Of a stretch of 15,535 nt of DNA, positions 12,737 through 15,535 are shown in pieces. Below the pieces are notes generated by a model. The model saw only the letters and a list, made by a program, of their open reading frames with translations, did not search any database and had not been told where the DNA came from. The translations under genes were made by a program, and so were the position numbers. Origin of the DNA: Defluviitaleaceae bacterium (GTDB lineage: Bacteria; Bacillota; Clostridia; Lachnospirales; WRAA01); contig WRAA01000019.1 in the NCBI GenBank assembly GCA_009780445.1, positions 1-15,535 of the forward strand. The letters are read 5' to 3'. Each line of letters opens with the position of its first letter. Positions within the stretch are counted from its first letter, which is position 1.

Positions 12737-15190
12737 CTATATTTCCACTACAGGCAGCTTCCAGATCTCTTCCGCATACTGCTTGATTGTGCGGTCGCTG
12801 GAGAACTTGCCCGACTTGGCGGTGTTGATGATGGCGGCCCTTGCCCATGCCGCCTTGTTCTTATAGAGCTTGCCCACTTCGGCCTGCGCCTTGGCGTATC
12901 CGTCGAAGTCTTTCAGCACGTAGTATTCATCCGGGCGCGCCCCGTGGTAGCCGTTTAGCAGGGCGTCGTACAGCTCGCGGAAGAGGGCCGTGTTTTGGTC
13001 GAGAGTGCCGTTTATCAGCTGTGTCATTATGCGGTTGACGCTCTGGTTGATGTTGCAGATGTCCCAAGGGTCGTAGCCGCCCGTTACGGTGAGGTTGTAT
13101 ACTTGCTCGGCGGAAAGGCCGAAGATGAAGATGTTGTCCTTGCCCACTTCCTCGAAGATCTCAATGTTCGCGCCGTCCATGGTGCCGATTGTGAGCGCGC
13201 CGTTAAGCATGAACTTCATGTTACCCGTGCCGGAGGCTTCCTTGCCGGCTGTGGAGATCTGCTCCGACACGTCGGCCGCGGGAATGAGCATCTGCGCCAT
13301 CGACACGCGGTAGTTCGGCAGGAAGTGTACCTTTATGCGCCCGTTTACGGTTTTGTCGTTGTTCACAAGCTGGGCCACGCTGTTTATCAGCTTGATGATA
13401 AGCTTCGCCCGGCCATAACCCGCGGCGGCCTTTGCCGCAAAGAAGTATGTACGCGGCTGGAAGTCCATTCCCGGATTGGCCTTGATCTGGTTGTACATGT
13501 CCATTACGTTCAGGATGTTCAGCAGCTGGCGTTTGTATTCGTGCAGACGCTTGACCTGGATGTCGAAGATGGAATCCGGGTCTACGTGGATGCCGTAGGC
13601 GGTTTCGAGATGGCCCACAAGCTTGACCTTGTTGTCGCGCTTAACCTGCATGAACTTCTCTTGGAAGGACGCGTCGTCCGCGTACTTCACAAGCCCCGTC
13701 AGCGCGTCCAGGTTCTTGACCCACGAATCGCCGATGGTCTCTGTGATGAGTCTGCTCAGGCCGGTGTTGCAGTACGCAAGCCAGCGGCGTTGGGTGATGC
13801 CGTTTGTCTTGTTGTTGAACTTCTCGGGGTAGATCTCGTAGAAGTCTTTCAGCTCCTGATTCTTGAGGATCTCGGAGTGGATTGCGGCCACGCCGTTTAC
13901 GGAATGGCTTCCCACGATGGCAAGGAAGGCCATGCGGATCTGTCCGTCTGCAATGATGGCCATGTTGCGGATCTTGGCGGGGTTGTCGCCAAAGCGCGAA
14001 ATAAGCAGGGCGCAGAAGCGGCGGTTTATCTCTTCCACGATCATGAAGATACGCGGCAGGATGCGGCTGAACAGCTCTATCGGCCATTTCTCCAGAGCTT
14101 CCGACATAATTGTGTGGTTGGTGTAAGCGCAGGCCTTGCGGGTGATCTCCCACGCTTCGTTCCACGGCACGTCGTATTCGTCAACCAGCAGGCGCATAAG
14201 CTCCGCCACAGCCACCGACGGGTGGGTGTCGTTCAGCTGGAACTGGATCTTCTCCGGTATCAGCGAGAAGTCGGTGTGTGTGGCCATAAAACGTTCGATA
14301 ACCCTCTGCAATGTCGCGCTGATGAAGAAGTACTGCTGCTTGATGCGAAGCTCCTTGCCGGCCTCGAACTCGTCCGCGGGGTACAAAACGTCGGAGATCT
14401 TCTTGGCCAGCCTCTGCTCCTCCACAGACTTGCTGTAGTCGCCGCGGTTGAAGGACTGTAGGTCGAACACGTTTACAGGCTCCGCGTCCCACAGGCGCAG
14501 GGTGTTTATCAGGTTGCTGTCGTAGCCCACTATGGGATAGTCGTACGGCACAGCCATTACGGACTGGTGGTTCTCGAGGACGAAGCGGTAGTCTCCGTTT
14601 TCTTTCAGCACAGGCACGGCGTTACCGCCGAACTTTATTTCGCAGGCATATTCGGCGCGCTTCACGCCCCAGATGTCGCCCTCGGTCAGCCACGCGTCTG
14701 GATACTCGACCTGGTAGCCGTTCTCGATCTTCTGCTCGAATATGCCGTAGTGGTAGCGTATTCCGCAGCCATACGCCGGATAGCCCAGTGTCGAGAGGGA
14801 ATCCAGGAAGCACGCGGCCAAGCGGCCAAGGCCGCCGTTACCCAGACCGGGGTCGCGCTCCGCGTCCTCGATCTCCGCGGGGTCCACTCCCAGCTCTTCC
14901 AGCACTTCGCTAACCACGTCGCTGACCTTCAAGTTGATGAGCATGTTCCCCAGGAAACGCCCCATCAGGAACTCCATGGAAAGGTAGTACACCAGCTTGA
15001 CATCCTTCTCCACATACTCTTCGTGAGTGTGGATCCACTTGTCCGTCACAACGTCCTTGATTGCATAGGCAAGAGCCTGATATATCTGCACCGTGTTCGC
15101 GCTCTTGATGCTCTTGCGGAACATGGTCTTGACGTTTTCTGCCACTTCGTTGAGCAGTTCGTCCTTTGTAATTCCCAGTTCTAAACTCAT
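12737..15190 (-). CDS. glgP: Glycogen/alpha-glucan phosphorylase
   Basis: This 817-residue cytoplasmic enzyme of glycosyltransferase family 35 cleaves alpha-1,4-glucan with phosphate to give glucose-1-phosphate. The length is normal for the family. Landmarks are YYLSMEFLMGRFLGNML (68-84), the GNGGLGRLAACFLDSLSTLG segment (117-136), GIRYHYGIFEQ (143-153), QLNDTHPS (318-325), ADGQIRMA (414-421), NGITQRRWL (463-471), VKRLHEYKRQLLN (546-558) and the pyridoxal-phosphate site EASGTGNMKF with Schiff-base lysine at about K659, followed by MLNGALTIGTMDGANIEI. The start ATG 15188-15190 has AAGGTGGG upstream and lies 28 bases after proS. The 3' end is 31 bases before hydC. The arrangement suggests that glycogen mobilisation and hydrogen metabolism share a transcript, as inferred from spacing only. 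Confidence 0.96.
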   Translation of the reverse strand: MSLELGITKDELLNEVAENVKTMFRKSIKSANTVQIYQALAYAIKDVVTDKWIHTHEEYVEKDVKLVYYLSMEFLMGRFLGNMLINLKVSDVVSEVLEELGVDPAEIEDAERDPGLGNGGLGRLAACFLDSLSTLGYPAYGCGIRYHYGIFEQKIENGYQVEYPDAWLTEGDIWGVKRAEYACEIKFGGNAVPVLKENGDYRFVLENHQSVMAVPYDYPIVGYDSNLINTLRLWDAEPVNVFDLQSFNRGDYSKSVEEQRLAKKISDVLYPADEFEAGKELRIKQQYFFISATLQRVIERFMATHTDFSLIPEKIQFQLNDTHPSVAVAELMRLLVDEYDVPWNEAWEITRKACAYTNHTIMSEALEKWPIELFSRILPRIFMIVEEINRRFCALLISRFGDNPAKIRNMAIIADGQIRMAFLAIVGSHSVNGVAAIHSEILKNQELKDFYEIYPEKFNNKTNGITQRRWLAYCNTGLSRLITETIGDSWVKNLDALTGLVKYADDASFQEKFMQVKRDNKVKLVGHLETAYGIHVDPDSIFDIQVKRLHEYKRQLLNILNVMDMYNQIKANPGMDFQPRTYFFAAKAAAGYGRAKLIIKLINSVAQLVNNDKTVNGRIKVHFLPNYRVSMAQMLIPAADVSEQISTAGKEASGTGNMKFMLNGALTIGTMDGANIEIFEEVGKDNIFIFGLSAEQVYNLTVTGGYDPWDICNINQSVNRIMTQLINGTLDQNTALFRELYDALLNGYHGARPDEYYVLKDFDGYAKAQAEVGKLYKNKAAWARAAIINTAKSGKFSSDRTIKQYAEEIWKLPVVEI

Positions 15191-15218
15191 GTGCTAACCC
15201 ACCTTTGCGTTCTATTAT

Positions 15219-15535
15219 TTAGTACGCCTTGCCCCACAGAACCATGTGTTCGGCGGCCTGCCCGCATACTACGCAGGTTTGGCCGATTTCCTCCTGCTCG
15301 AAGGGGATGCAGCGTGCGGTCACGGTAAGATCGTCCTTCACTTTCTGTTCGCAGTCCGCGCCGCCGCACCACATGGCCTTGATAAAGCCGGGCAACTCGT
15401 TGGCGGTACGGCTGAACTCCTCGTAATCCCGCGCGGCGAAAGTATGTTCGCGCCTGTGTACCGCGGCGCGTTCCAGCATATCCGCCTGCACTTCGCCAAG
15501 CAGGGCGGCTACCGTCTGTGTTAAACCTTCCAGCG
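15219..15535 (-). CDS. proS: Prolyl-tRNA synthetase, C-terminal part (5' end outside window)
   Basis: The last 104 residues are visible, open to the right edge. The product charges tRNA-Pro in the cytoplasm. The ending is that of the short, archaeal-like (type 3) ProRS: a helical segment (ALLGEVQADMLERAAVHRREHT), then FIKAMWCGGADCEQK, ARCIPFEQE, CVVCGQAAEHMVLWGKAY, where the cysteines WC, DC and CVVC fit the C-terminal zinc-binding domain and the terminal tyrosine is a conserved feature of this class. A GTG at 15491 is an internal valine codon, not a start, because the frame and family resemblance continue upstream. It ends 28 bases before glgP on the same strand. Confidence 0.93.
   Translation of the reverse strand, partial: LEGLTQTVAALLGEVQADMLERAAVHRREHTFAARDYEEFSRTANELPGFIKAMWCGGADCEQKVKDDLTVTARCIPFEQEEIGQTCVVCGQAAEHMVLWGKAY

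Noticed and set aside
12995..14461. A 488-codon open frame on the + strand, antisense to glgP
   Set aside because: It is a mirror of a conserved phosphorylase; the composition is shadow-like and no start signal is seen.
1..15535. CRISPR arrays, tRNA or rRNA genes, insertion sequences, phage genes
   Set aside because: No spaced palindromic repeats, cloverleaf-like sequence, transposase motif or terminal inverted repeat was seen by eye. The only tandem repeat is inside a coding region.

Overview
The window looks like chromosome from an anaerobic, fermentative bacterium, most likely a member of the Clostridia (Bacillota). Pointers are a cytosolic multi-subunit [FeFe] hydrogenase of the NADH-linked type, a prolyl-tRNA synthetase with the C-terminal zinc domain of the short (archaeal-like) class, a secreted protein with a copper-amine-oxidase-like N-terminal domain, strong GGAGG-type ribosome binding sites, and a lipoprotein solute-binding protein. 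All functional calls rest on motifs read by eye; no database search was run.

Layout. Positions 1-1383 (+ strand) hold the end of an unrecognised gene followed by a PilT-type retraction ATPase. A hairpin at 1402-1439 appears to terminate both this unit and the convergent one. From 6274 back to 1454 (- strand) runs a complete branched-chain/hydrophobic amino acid ABC importer: binding protein LivJ/K, a hairpin that probably dampens read-through, then LivH, LivM, LivG and LivF. LivF carries a one-base frameshift exactly at its Walker B glutamate. A consensus sigma-70-type promoter lies ahead of livJ. Positions 8056-6605 (- strand) hold a monocistronic secreted protein with its own promoter and terminator. 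It has a copper-amine-oxidase-like N domain and two cysteine-free thioredoxin-like repeats joined by a Pro-Ser linker.

From the right edge (15535) back to 8210 (- strand) six genes sit 2-31 bases apart with no terminator between them: proS (3' end only), glgP (glycogen phosphorylase), then a NuoE-like subunit, a small thioredoxin-like ferredoxin, a NuoF-like flavoprotein and the catalytic [FeFe] hydrogenase. The order of the last four is that of the Hnd (hndABCD) electron-bifurcating hydrogenases. A strong hairpin with a T tract at 8160-8198 ends the unit. Read together, glgP releases glucose-1-phosphate from storage glycogen and the hydrogenase can dispose of the NADH and reduced ferredoxin that its fermentation generates. 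The co-transcription is inferred from spacing and has not been shown.

No wholly new system is evident. The items most worth a second look are the livF frameshift, the Cys-free tandem thioredoxin-like protein, the proS-glgP-hnd gene arrangement, and the altered cysteine spacing in the small ferredoxin-like subunit.
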